In this document: positions 52,069 through 64,000 of the stretch, one piece after another | Position numbering within the stretch: the first letter of the stretch is position 1 | Layout of the letters: each line of letters begins with the position of its first letter | From: Inia geoffrensis | Lineage: Eukaryota; Chordata; Mammalia; Artiodactyla; Iniidae | DNA: 64,000 bases | Reading direction: 5' to 3' | NCBI GenBank assembly: GCA_036417435.1 | Contig: JAZAQT010000526.1 | Location: forward strand, 1 to 64,000 | Translations under genes and position numbers: made by a program | The notes under the pieces: generated by a model | Database searches by the model: none | What the model was told of the DNA's origin: nothing | What the model saw: the letters and a program-made list of their open reading frames with translations, nothing else

Positions 52069-53804
52069 TCACAAGAAAGCGAGTTGAGAAAAGGAGATCT
52101 TTGGCACTGTAACTCACAATCCTGCAGAGTTCCAAATGACCCCTATCATCCAAAAATTTATTGAAGGAAGGCTGTGAAGAGGACTTGAACGCGACGCAGA
52201 ATTGCAGAAAACAGACATCAGGGGGTAGATAAGAATTGCTCTGAAAGCGTAGGAAAAGAGGCAGCAGTTCGACAGTGATGCACTTGGCCAAAAAGGGCGT
52301 ATGCGTTTTTTCCTGAATATATTCAGGAAAAAACGCATACGCCCTTTTTGGCCAACCAAGCAAGCCTGCAATGGAAATCCGCACTACAAGGAAGTCTCAC
52401 TTCCCACCGATCCAAAGGGCCGTCCGAAAAAAGTGTAAAATCCAGAGAGGCAGGACAGGCCGTGGAGAACCGGCAGCCTTGTTATGCTGATGGGCGGGAT
52501 GTAAATTGCCAACAGCCACTCTGGAGAAGTGGATGGTGTTTCCTGGAACAAAGAAAAAACCAAGCTAGAGAGCCTAGGGCACTTCCACTTATGGTGTTAT
52601 AGATTCGGAAAATTTAAATGAAAAAGACACAGCCACACCAAAGTTTGGGGCTGCTCTGTGTACGGGATCCTTGACTATGGTACAACTTTAATAGCCCAGA
52701 AAGAGAAAAATGGATATAGAAGTTGTGCTACATCCCTACAATGGAATATCACTCAACAATGAAATCCATGGCAACACACCAGTAGCAGCATAATGAGAGG
52801 ATTTAGTTATGATGATTCTAAGTGAAATAAGTCACACAGAAAAAGAAACATCATAAGATATCACTAATACCGGGAATGTAAACACGGCTACGTGTGAACT
52901 GCATTACAAAACACAACAGAGTCTCACATTTACAAAAGAAACTTATGCTTGCTTAAGGGGAAAGGAGAGTGGGGAGGCTGCATAAAACCAGAGGTTCATA
53001 TTAGGACAGATACCATTCCATAAGCCAAATATATATTAGACAAGACCTACTCCTTGCTCAACGAAATGGACTCAACACCCCGTATTCAAAACCTAGGAAT
53101 ATGCCTGACTATGAAGAAAATTAAAACCCATACATTTATAGGTCTCCATAAGAAAATCATTTGTGTACAGCAGCATACACACAGCAGTGTCAATAAGCTA
53201 AATCCCCTTATAAAAATAAATTTGAAAAACAAAACACAAGGACTGTGAAATAGAGAGAAATTCTTAAATAAGTCCTTCAGGGCTTGTGAGGAATCTTGGA
53301 TTTACCACCTCTACATCCACAGCTGGGGGAGAGATAAGGCTGGACACTTGGGGCTGATAGTATTGGTGAGGGAATGCAGACCCTTTGAGGTAATGGTGCA
53401 TGGTTCCCATTCCACGGGTCCCAAATCTCCACGTTTAAGGGATTTATCCTTCAGCTAAAATATGCATGGAAAACCCAGAATATGGTCCACGAAGTGATCA
53501 GGCATAATTTCTAAAACTCATCGCCATTTTCGCCCCCTGATACTCGAGTTCGCCGTTCCAGATGCGATATTAACATTCTCCCCACTTGGAGAGTCAGTGC
53601 CTTTGACCTCTTGTTTGGCACAGTTTGCAATTTCTGTGGAAGATGAACAGGAATAAGGAGAACCAATGAGCGGCTAACTCGATGTGTTTGGACGGGCACA
53701 TTGAACTCTGATTTCCCTACAGGAAGAAGAATTCACCAAAGGCTCAGCGGGCCATGCCGGAACGAGATTAGGGCCTGAAGCAATTCTTCGGGTTTTCGGT
53801 CAGC
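52069..53804 (+). repeat. Satellite monomer 31 (class N2)
   Basis: Palindrome at 52284-52355, perfect. Private change at 52216 (T to C). G at 53173 ('cagcagcat') is otherwise a D-class base, an isolated D-like site in an N2 copy. Confidence 0.95.
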
Positions 53805-55536
53805 TCACAAGAAAGCGAGTTGAGAAAAGGAGATCTTTGGCACTGTAACTCACAATCCTGCAGAGTTCCAAATGACCCCTATCATCCAAAAATTTATTGA
53901 AGGAAGGCTGTGAAGAGGACTTGAACGCGACGCAGAATTGCAGAAAACAGATATCAGGGGGTAGATAAGAATTGCTCTGAAAGAGTAGGCAAAGAGGCAG
54001 CAGTTCGACAGTGATGCACTTGGCCAAAAAGGGCGTATGCGTTTTTTCCTGAATATATTCAGGAAAAAACGCATACGCCCTTTTTGGCCAACCAAGCAAG
54101 CCTGCAATGGAAATCCGCACTACAAGGAAGTCTCACTTCCCACCGATCCAAAGGGCCGTCCGAAAAAAGTGTAAAATCCAGAGAGGCAGGACAGGCCGTG
54201 GAGAACCGGCAGCCTTGTTATGCTGATGGGCGGGATGTAAATTGCCAACAGCCACTCTGGAGAAGTGGATGGTGTTTCCTGGAACAAAGAAAAAACCAAG
54301 CTAGAGAGCCTAGGGCACTTCCACTTATGGTGCTATAGATTCGGAAAATTTAAATGAAAAAGACACAGCCACACCAAAGTTTGGGGCTGCTCTGTGTACG
54401 GGATCCTTGACTATGGTACAACTTTAATAGCCCAGAAAGAGAAAAATGGATATAGAAGTTGTGGTAAATCCCTACAACGGAATATCACTCAACAATGAAA
54501 TCAATGGCAACAGACCAGTAGCAGCATAATGAGAGGATTTAGTTATGATGATTCTAAGTGAAATAAGTCACACAGAAAAAGAAACATCATAAGATATCAC
54601 TAACACCGGGAATGTAAACACGGCTACGTGTGAACTGCATTACAAAACACAACAGAGTCTCACATTTACAAAAGAAACTTATGCTTAAGGGGAAAGGAGA
54701 GTAGGGAGGCTGCATAAAACCAGAGGTTGACATTAGGACAGATACCATTCCATAAGCCAAATATATATTAGACAAGACCTACTCCTTGCTCAACCAAATG
54801 GACTCTACACCCCAAATTCAAAACCCAGGAATATACCTGAGTATGAAGAAAATTAAAACCCATACATTTATAGGTCTCCATAAGAAAATCATTTGTGTAC
54901 AGCAGCATACACACATCAGTGTAAATAAGCTAAATCCATTTATAAAAATAAATTTGAAAAAGAAAACACAAGGACTGTGAAATAGAGAGAAATTCTCAAA
55001 TTAGACCTTCAGGGATTGTGAGAAATCTTGGATTTACCACTTCTACATCCGCAGCTGTGGGAGAGATAAGGCTGGACACTTGGGGCTGATAGTATTGGTG
55101 AGGGAATGCAGACCCTTTGAGGTAATGGTGCATGGTTCCCATTCCACGGGTCCCAAATCTCCACGTTTAAGGGATTTATCCTTCAGCTAAAATATGCATG
55201 GAAAACCCAGAATATGGTCCACGAAGTGATCAGGCATAATTTCTAAAACTCATCGCCATTTTCGCCCCCTGATACTCGAGTTCGCCGTTCCAGATGCGAT
55301 ATTAACATTCTCCCCACTTGGAGAGTCAGTGCCTTTGACCTCTTGTTTGGCACAGTTTGCAATTTCTGTGGAAGATGAACAGGAATAAGGAGAACCAATG
55401 AGCGGCTAACTCGATGTGTTTGGACGGGCACATTGAACTCTGATTTCCCTACAGGAAGAAGAATTCACCAAAGGCTCAGCGGGCCATGCCGGAACGAGAT
55501 TAGGGCCTGAAGCAATTCTTCGGGTTTTCGGTCAGC
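53805..55536 (+). repeat. Satellite monomer 32 (class D-del, 1732 bp)
   Basis: Palindrome at 54020-54091, perfect. Single 'gctt' at 54683-54686. A at 54467 is shared with monomer 19. Confidence 0.95.
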
Positions 55537-57272
55537 TCACAAGAAAGCGAGTTGAGAAAAGGAGATCTTTGGCACTGTAACTCACAATGCTGCAGAGTTC
55601 CAAATGACCCCTATCATCCAAAAATTTATTGAAGGAAGGCTGTGAAGAGGACTTGAACGCGACGCAGAATTGCAGAAAACAGATATCAGGGGGTAGATAA
55701 GAATTGCTCTGAAAGCGTAGGAAAAGAGGCAGCAGTTCGACAGTGATGCACTTGGCCAAAAAGGGCGTATGCGTTTTTTCCTGAATATATTCAGGAAAAA
55801 ACGCATACGCCCTTTTTGGCCAACCAAGCAAGCCTGCAATGGAAATCCGCACTACAAGGAAGTCTCACTTCCCACCGATCCAAAGGGCCGTCCGAAAAAA
55901 GTGTAAAATCCAGAGAGGCAGGACAGGCCGTGGAGAACCGGCAGCCTTGTTATGCTGATGGGCGGGATGTAAATTGCCAACAGCCACTCTGGAGAAGTGG
56001 ATGGTGTTTCCTGGAACAAAGAAAAAACCAAGCTAGAGAGCCTAGGGCACTTCCACTTATGGTGCTATAGATTCGGAAAATTTAAATGAAAAAGACACAG
56101 CCACACCAAAGTTTGGGGCTGCTCTGTGTACGGGATCCTTGACTATGGTACAACTTTAATAGCCCAGAAAGAGAAAAATGGATATAGAAGTTGTGGTACA
56201 TCCCTACAATGGAATATCACTCAACAATGAAATCCATGGCAACACACCAGTAGCAGCATAATGACAGGATTTAGTTATGATGATTCTAAGTGAAATAAGT
56301 CACACAGAAAAAGAAACATCATAAGATATCACTAATACCGGGAATGTAAACACGGCTACGTGTGAACTGCATTACAAAACACAACAGAGTCTCACATTTA
56401 CAAAAGAAACTTATGCTTGCTTAAGGGGAAAGGAGAGTGGGGAGGCTGCATAAAACCAGAGGTTCACATTAGGACAGATACCATTCCATAAGCCAAATAT
56501 ATATTAGACAAGACCTACTCCTTGCTCAACGAAATGGACTCAACACCCCGTATTCAAAACCTTGGAATATGCCTGACTATGAAGAAAATTAAAACCCATA
56601 CATTTATAGGTCTCCATAAGAAAATCATTTGTGTACAGCACCATACACACAGCAGTGTCAATAAGCTAAATCCCCTTATAAAAATAAATTTGAAAAACAA
56701 AACACAAGGACTGTGAAATAGAGAGAAATTCTTAAATAAGTCCTTCAGGCCTTGTGAGGAATCTTGGATTTACCACCTCTACATCCACAGCTGGGGGAGA
56801 GATAAGGCTGGACACTTGGGGCTGATAGTATTGGTGAGGGAATGCAGACCCTTTGAGGTAATGGTGCATGGTTCCCATTCCACGGGTCCCAAATCTCCAC
56901 GTTTAAGGGATTTATCCTTCAGCTAAAATATGCATGGAAAACCCAGAATATGGTCCACGAAGTGATCAGGCATAATTTCTAAAACTCATCGCCATTTTCG
57001 CCCCCTGATACTCGAGTTCGCCGTTCCAGATGCGATATTAACATTCTCCCCACTTGGAGAGTCAGTGCCTTTGACCTCTTGTTTGGCACAGTTTGCAATT
57101 TCTGTGGAAGATGAACAGGAATAAGGAGAACCAATGAGCGGCTAACTCGATGTGTTTGGACGGGCACATTGAACTCTGATTTCCCTACAGGAAGAAGAAT
57201 TCACCAAAGGCTCAGCGGGCCATGCCGGAACGAGATTAGGGCCTGAAGCAATTCTTCGGGTTTTCGGTCAGC
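55537..57272 (+). repeat. Satellite monomer 33 (class N2g)
   Basis: Palindrome at 55752-55823, perfect. G at unit 53; matches monomer 20. It is followed directly by a B copy, not a T copy. Confidence 0.95.
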
Positions 57273-59008
57273 TCACAAGAAAGCGAGTTGAGAAAAGGAG
57301 ATCTTTGGCACTGTAACTCACAATCCTGCAGAGTTCCAAATGACCCCTATCATCCAAAAATTTATTGAAGGAAGGCTGTGAAGAGGACTTGAACGCGACG
57401 CAGAATTGCAGAAAACAGATATCAGGGGGTAGATAAGAATTGCTCTGAAAGAGTAGGCAAAGAGGCAGCAGTTCGACAGTGATGCACTTGGCCAAAAAGG
57501 GCGTATGCGTTTTTTCCTGAATATATTCAGGAAAAAACGCATACGCCCTTTTTGGCCAACCAAGCAAGCCTGCAATGGAAATCCGCACTACAAGGAAGTC
57601 TCACTTCCCACCGATCCAAAGGGCCGTCCGAAAAAAGTGTAAAATCCAGAGAGGCAGGACAGGCCGTGGAGAACCGGCAGCCTTGTTATGCTGATGGGCG
57701 GGATGTAAATTGCCAACAGCCACTCTGGAGAAGTGGATGGTGCTTCCTGGAACAAAGAAAAAACCAAGCTAGAGAGCCTAGGGCACTTCCACTTATGGTG
57801 CTATAGATTCGGAAAATTTAAATGAAAAAGACACAGCCACACCAAAGTTTGGGGCTGCTCTGTGTACGGGATCCTTGACTATGGTACAACTTTAATAGCC
57901 CAGAAAGAGAAAAATGGATATAGAAGTTGTGGTACATCCCTACAATGGAATATCCCTCAACAATGAAATCCATGGCAACACACCAGTAGCAGCATAATGA
58001 CAGGATTTAGTTATAATGATTCTAAGTGAAATAAGTCACACAGAAAAAGAAACATCATAAGATATCACTAATACCGAGAATGTAAACACGGCTACGTGTG
58101 AACTGCATTACAAAACACAACAGAGTCTCACATTTACAAAAGAAACTTATGCTTGCTTAAGGGGAAAGGAGAGTGGGGAGGCTGCATAAAACCAGAGGTT
58201 CATATTAGGACAGATACCATTCCATAAGCCAAATATATATTAGACAAGACCTACTCCTTGCTCAACGAAATGGACTCAACACCCCGTATTCAAAACCTAG
58301 GAATATGCCTGACTATGAAGAAAATTAAAACCCATACATTTATAGGTCTCCATAAGAAAATCATTTGTGTACAGCACCATACACACAGCAGTGTCAATAA
58401 GCTAAATCCCCTTATAAAAATAAATTTGAAAAACAAAACACAAGGACTGTGAAATAGAGAGAAATTCTTAAATAAGTCCTTCAGGGCTTGTGAGGAATCT
58501 TGGATTTACCACCTCTACATCCACAGCTGTGGGAGAGATAAGGCTGGACACTTGGGGCTGATAGTATTGGTGAGGGAATGCAGACCCTTTGAGGTAATGG
58601 TGCATGGTTCCCATTCCACGGGTCCCAAATCTCCACGTTTAAGGGATTTATCCTTCAGCTAAAATATGCATGGAAAACCCAGAATATGGTCCACGAAGTG
58701 ATCAGGCATAATTTCTAAAACTCATCGCCATTTTCGCCCCCTGATACTCGAGTTCGCCGTTCCAGATGCGATATTAACATTCTCCCCACTTGGAGAGTCA
58801 GTGCCTTTGACCTCTTGTTTGGCACAGTTTGCAATTTCTGTGGAAGATGAACAGGAATAAGGAGAACCAATGAGCGGCTAACTCGATGTGTTTGGACGGG
58901 CACATTGAACTCTGATTTCCCTACAGGAAGAAGAATTCACCAAAGGCTCAGCGGGCCATGCCGGAACGAGATTAGGGCCTGAAGCAATTCTTCGGGTTTT
59001 CGGTCAGC
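57273..59008 (+). repeat. Satellite monomer 34 (class B)
   Basis: Palindrome at 57488-57559, perfect. Matches monomer 28, including 'ctgtggg'. Confidence 0.95.
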
Positions 59009-60744
59009 TCACAAGAAAGCGAGTTGAGAAAAGGAGATCTTTGGCAGTGTAACTCACAATCCTGCAGAGTTCCAAATGACCCCTATCATCCAAAAATTTA
59101 TTGAAGGAAGGCTGTGAAGAGGACTTGAACGCGACGCAGAATTGCAGAAAACAGATATCAGGGGGTAGATAAGAATTGCTCTGAAAGCGTAGGAAAAGAG
59201 GCAGCAGTTCGACAGTGATGCACTTGGCCAAAAAGGGCGTATGCGTTTTTTCCTGAATATATTCAGGAAAAAACGCATACGCCCTTTTTGGCCAACCAAG
59301 CAAGCCTGCAATGGAAATCCGCACTACAAGGAAGTCTCACTTCCCACCGATCCAAAGGGCCGTCCGAAAAAAGTGTAAAATCCAGAGAGGCAGGACAGGC
59401 CGTGGAGAACCGGCAGCCTTGTTATGCTGATGGGCGGGATGTAAATTGCCAACAGCCACTCTGGAGAAGTGGATGGTGTTTCCTGGAACAAAGAAAAAAC
59501 CAAGCTAGAGAGCCTAGGGCACTTCCACTTATGGTGCTATAGATTCGGAAAATTTAAATGAAAAAGACACAGCCACACCAAAGTTTGGGGCTGCTCTGTG
59601 TACGGGATCCTTGACTATGGTACAACTTTAATAGCCCAGAAAGAGAAAAATGGATATAGAAGTTGTGGTACATCCCTACAATGGAATATCACTCAACAAT
59701 GAAATCCATGGCAACACACCAGTAGCAGCATAATGACAGGATTTAGTTATGATGATTCTAAGTGAAATAAGTCACACAGAAAAAGAAACATCATAAGATA
59801 TCACTAATACCGGGAATGTAAACACGGCTACGTGTGAACTGCATTACAAAACACAACAGAGTCTCACATTTACAAAAGAAACTTATGCTTGCTTAAGGGG
59901 AAAGGAGAGTGGGGAGGCTGCATAAAACCAGAGGTTCACATTAGGACAGATACCGTTCCATAAGCCAAATATATATTAGACAAGACCTACTCCTTGCTCA
60001 ACGAAATGGACTCAACACCCCGTATTCAAAACCTTGGAATATGCCTGACTATGAAGAAAATTAAAACCCATACATTTATAGGTCTCCATAAGAAAATCAT
60101 TTGTGTACAGCACCATACACACAGCAGTGTCAATAAGCTAAATCCCCTTATAAAAATAAATTTGAAAAACAAAACACAAGGACTGTGAAATAGAGAGAAA
60201 TTCTTAAATAAGTCCTTCAGGCCTTGTGAGGAATCTTTGATTTACCACCTCTACATCCACAGCTGGGGGAGAGATAAGGCTGGACACTTGGGGCTGATAG
60301 TATTGGTGAGGGAATGCAGACCCTTTGAGGTAATGGTGCATGGTTCCCATTCCACGGGTCCCAAATCTCCACGTTTAAGGGATTTATCCTTCAGCTAAAA
60401 TATGCATGGAAAACCCAGAATATGGTCCACGAAGTGATCAGGCATAATTTCTAAAACTCATCGCCATTTTCGCCCCCTGATACTCGAGTTCGCCGTTCCA
60501 GATGCGATATTAACATTCTCCCCACTTGGAGAGTCAGTGCCTTTGACCTCTTGTTTGGCACAGTTTGCAATTTCTGTGGAAGATGAACAGGAATAAGGAG
60601 AACCAATGAGCGGCTAACTCGATGTGTTTGGACGGGCACATTGAACTCTGATTTCCCTACAGGAAGAAGAATTCACCAAAGGCTCAGCGGGCCATGCCGG
60701 AACGAGATTAGGGCCTGAAGCAATTCTTCGGGTTTTCGGTCAGC
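59009..60744 (+). repeat. Satellite monomer 35 (class N2)
   Basis: Palindrome at 59224-59295, perfect. Private changes at 59047 (C to G) and 59955 (A to G). T at 60238 is shared with monomers 18 and 29. Confidence 0.95.
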
Positions 60745-62480
60745 TCACAAGAAAGCGAGTTGAGAAAAGGAGATCTTTGGCACTGTAACTCACAATCCTG
60801 CAGAGTTCCAAATGACCCCTATCATCCAAAAATTTATTGAAGGAAGGCTGTGAAGAGGACTTGAACGCGACGCAGAATTGCAGAAAACAGATATCAGGGG
60901 GTAGATAAGAATCGCTCTGAAAGCGTAGGAAAAGAGGCAGCAGTTCGACAGTGATGCACTTGGCCAAAAAGGGCGTATGCGTTTTTTCCTGAATATATTC
61001 AGGAAAAAACGCATACGCCCTTTTTGGCCAACCAAGCAAGCCTGCAATGGAAATCCGCACTACAAGGAAGTCTCACTTCCCACCGATCCAAAGGGCCGTC
61101 CGAAAAAAGTGTAAAATCCAGAGAGGCAGGACAGGCCGTGGAGAACCGGCAGCCTTGTTATGCTGATGGGCGGGATGTAAATTGCCAACAGCCACTCTGG
61201 AGAAGTGGATGGTGTTTCCTGGAACAAAGAAAAAACCAAGCTAGAGAGCCTAGGGCACTTCCACTTATGGTGCTATAGATTCGGAAAATTTAAATGAAAA
61301 AGACACAGCCACACCAAAGTTTGGGGCTGCTCTGTGTACGTGATCCTTGACTATGGTACAACTTTAATAGCCCAGAAAGAGAAAAATGGATATAGAAGTT
61401 GTGGTACATCCCTACAATGGAATATCACTCAACAATGAAATCCATGGCAACACACCAGTAGCAGCATAATGAGAGGATTTAGTTATGATGATTCTAAGTG
61501 AAATAAGTCACACAGAAAAAGAAACATCATAAGATATCACTAATACCGGGAATGTAAACACGGCTACGTGTGAACTGCATTACAAAACACAACAGAGTCT
61601 CACATTTACAAAAGAAACTTATGCTTGCTTAAGGGGAAAGGAGAGTGGGGAGGCTGCATAAAACCAGAGGTTCACATTAGGACAGATACCATTCCATAAG
61701 CCAAATATATATTAGACAAGACCTACTCCTTGCTCAACGAAATGGACTCAACACCCCGTATTCAAAACCTAGGAATATGCCTGACTATGAAGAAAATTAA
61801 AACCCATACATTTATAGGTCTCCATAAGAAAATCATTTGTGTACAGCACCATACACACAGCAGTGTCAATAAGCTAAATCCCCTTATAAAAATAAATTTG
61901 AAAAACAAAACACAAGGACTGTGAAATAGAGAGAAATTCTTAAATAAGTCCTTCAGGGCTTGTGAGGAATCTTGGATTTACCACCTCTACATCCACAGCT
62001 GGGGGAGAGATAAGGCTGGACACTTGGGGCTGATACTATTGGTGAGGGAATGCAGACCCTTTGAGGTAATGGTGCATGGTTCCCATTCCACGGGTCCCAA
62101 ATCTCCACGTTTAAGGGATTTATCCTTCAGCTAAAATATGCATGGAAAACCCAGAATATGGTCCACGAAGTGATCAGGCATAATTTCTAAAACTCATCGC
62201 CATTTTCGCCCCCTGATACTCGAGTTCGCCGTTCCAGATGCGATATTAACATTCTCCCCACTTGGAGAGTCAGTGCCTTTGACCTCTTGTTTGGCACAGT
62301 TTGCAATTTCTGTGGAAGATGAACAGGAATAAGGAGAACCAATGAGCGGCTAACTCGATGTGTTTGGACGGGCACATTGAACTCTGATTTCCCTACAGGA
62401 AGAAGAATTCACCAAAGGCTCAGCGGGCCATGCCGGAACGAGATTAGGGCCTGAAGCAATTCTTCGGGTTTTCGGTCAGC
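60745..62480 (+). repeat. Satellite monomer 36 (class N2)
   Basis: Palindrome at 60960-61031, perfect. C at unit 169 and 'gatacta' as in monomer 30. Private change at 61341 (G to T) removes the usual GGATCC. Confidence 0.95.
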
Positions 62481-64000
62481 TCACAAGAAAGCGAGTTGAG
62501 AAAAGGAGATCTTTGGCACTGTAACTCACAATCCTGCAGAGTTCCAAATGACCCCTATCATCCAAAAATTTATTGAAGGAAGGCTGTGAAGAGGACTTGA
62601 ACGCGACGCAGAATTGCAGAAAACAGATATCAGGGGGTAGATAAGAATCGCTCTGAAAGCGTAGGAAAAGAGGCAGCAGTTCGACAGTGATGCACTTGGC
62701 CAAAAAGGGCGTATGCGTTTTTTCCTGAATATATTCAGGAAAAAACGCATACGCCCTTTTTGGCCAACCAAGCAAGCCTGCAATGGAAATCCGCACTACA
62801 AGGAAGTCTCACTTCCCACCGATCCAAAGGGCCGTCCGAAAAAAGTGTAAAATCCAGAGAGGCAGGACAGGCCGTGGAGAACCGGCAGCCTTGTTATGCT
62901 GATGGGCGGGATGTAAATTGCCAACAGCCACTCTGGAGAAGTGGATGGTGTTTCCTGGAACAAAGAAAAAACCAAGCTAGAGAGCCTAGGGCACTTCCAC
63001 TTATGGTGCTATAGATTCGGAAAATTTAAATGAAAAAGACACAGCCACACCAAAGTTTGGGGCTGCTCTGTGTACGGGATCCTTGACTATGGTACAACTT
63101 TAATAGCCCAGAAAGAGAAAAATGGATATAGAAGTTGTGGTACATCCCTACAATGGAATATCACTCAACAATGAAATCCATGGCAACACACCAGTAGCAG
63201 CATAATGAGAGGATTTAGTTATGATGATTCTAAGTGAAATAAGTCACACAGAAAAAGAAACATCATAAGATATCACTAATACCGGGAATGTAAACACGGC
63301 TACGTGTGAACTGCATTACAAAACACAACAGAGTCTCACATTTACAAAAGAAACTTATGCTTGCTTAAGGGGAAAGGAGAGTGGGGAGGCTGCATAAAAC
63401 CAGAGGTTCATATTAGGACAGATACCATTCCATAAGCCAAATATATATTAGACAAGACCTACTCCTTGCTCAACGAAATGGACTCAACACCCCGTATTCA
63501 AAACCTAGGAATATGCCTGACTATGAAGAAAATTAAAACCCATACATTTATAGGTCTCCATAAGAAAATCATTTGTGTACAGCACCATACACACAGCAGT
63601 GTCAATAAGCTAAATCCCCTTATAAAAATAAATTTGAAAAACAAAACACAAGGACTGTGAAATAGAGAGAAATTCTTAAATAAGTCCTTCAGGGCTTGTG
63701 AGGAATCTTGGATTTACCACCTCTACATCCACAGCTGGGGGAGAGATAAGGCTGGACACTTGGGGCTGATACTATTGGTGAGGGAATGCAGACCCTTTGA
63801 GGTAATGGTGCATGGTTCCCATTCCACGGGTCCCAAATCTCCACGTTTAAGGGATTTATCCTTCAGCTAAAATATGCATGGAAAACCCAGAATATGGTCC
63901 ACGAAGTGATCAGGCATAATTTCTAAAACTCATCGCCATTTTCGCCCCCTGATACTCGAGTTCGCCGTTCCAGATGCGATATTAACATTCTCCCCACTTG
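62481..64000 (+). repeat. Satellite monomer 37 (class N2, cut by window end)
   Basis: Palindrome at 62696-62767, perfect. 1520 bp are visible, ending inside the CpG-rich block. It resembles monomer 36, with 'catattagg' instead of 'cacattagg'. The array continues to the right. Confidence 0.95.

Larger units (their letters stand above)
53805..60744 (+). repeat. Higher-order repeat block IV: four monomers (32-35)
   Basis: Order is D-del, N2g, B, N2; length 6940 bp. It matches the D-del...N2 pattern without the T unit and one B unit. Monomers 32-33 match 19-20 and monomers 34-36 match 28-30 (offset 10,412 bp), so this block is itself a composite. Confidence 0.75.
1..64000 (+). repeat. Satellite DNA array, 1736-bp monomer, L1-derived (probable common cetacean satellite)
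   Basis: The same ~1.74-kb sequence repeats head to tail 36.9 times with no interruption, inversion or foreign insertion. Spacing between equivalent points is exactly 1736 bp except for four copies of 1732 bp. Most copies differ by only a few to a few tens of bases, so homogenisation is strong. I set the monomer start at window base 1; the true phase is arbitrary. The unit combines an L1 3' end, a perfect 72-bp palindrome and CpG-rich sequence of unknown origin. Large arrays like this usually form constitutive heterochromatin. Unit length plus L1 origin fit the common cetacean satellite as I recall it. I am sure of the array and its period, and fairly sure of the family. Confidence 0.97.

Noticed and set aside
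1..64000. CRISPR array or other prokaryotic repeat system
   Set aside because: The repeats are 1.7 kb with no short repeat-spacer alternation. The sequence contains a mammalian L1 remnant and no bacterial gene.
1..64000. Assembly artefact (artificially copied unit)
   Set aside because: Monomers carry phased class markers, private substitutions and four independent-looking 1732-bp units, which an artificial copy would not show. Misordering of near-identical blocks still cannot be excluded without reads.

Overview
The whole window is one uninterrupted, head-to-tail satellite DNA array. It holds 36 complete monomers and one partial monomer. The monomer is 1736 bp, with four 1732-bp variants. 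No unique sequence, protein-coding gene, RNA gene, CRISPR array or bacterial operon is present. The array runs off both ends of the window. The short open reading frames that recur once per unit are by-products of the repeat.

Organism. About half of each monomer (unit positions ~288-1175) is a degenerate 3' end of a mammalian LINE-1 element in + orientation: the end of ORF2, then the 3' UTR and an A-rich tail. The L1 type, as I recall its consensus, is that of hoofed mammals and whales. A ~1.74-kb satellite built on an L1 3' end matches what I recall of the 'common cetacean satellite' (Arnason and co-workers; L1 origin by Kapitonov, Holmquist and Jurka, 1998). I recall a ~1.58-kb unit for dolphins and porpoises, so a 1736-bp unit would fit a baleen whale or a non-delphinoid toothed whale. 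This is inference from memory and no search was run.

Layout of one unit, using monomer 1 for numbering. Positions 1-215: moderately CpG-rich sequence of unknown origin. 216-287: a perfect 72-bp palindrome with two 36-bp arms and no loop. 288-~800: remnant of the C-terminal coding part of L1 ORF2. ~800-1175: L1 3' UTR and A-rich tail with AATAAA at 1147. 1176-1304: unrecognised, variable. 1305-1736: unrecognised, CpG-rich and almost invariant between copies.

Layout of the array. Monomers fall into classes defined by linked base changes. N1: 'ccctc' near unit 685 and 'ccgag' near 805. N2: 'cactc' and 'ccggg' there; the subclass N2g also has G at unit 53. T: T at unit 53 and a broken palindrome. 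B: A at 180 and C at 186 with an N1-like L1 part. D: B markers plus a tract about 5% divergent at 674-1298; 'D-del' adds a 4-bp deletion. The order of monomers 1-37 is N1 x4, N2 x2, D, N2g, D, N2g, N2 x2, [D-del, N2g, T, B, B, N2], [D-del, N2g, T, B, B], [D-del, N2g, T, B, B, N2], N2 x2, [D-del, N2g, B, N2], N2 x2. The bracketed sets are higher-order repeats, with older dimers (D-N2g) to their left. The array has therefore grown by duplication of multi-monomer blocks as well as of single units.

Nothing here looks like a classical gene system. The most notable signals are the conserved perfect palindrome, the near-invariant CpG-rich block, the sharply bounded divergent L1 tract and the higher-order repeat structure.
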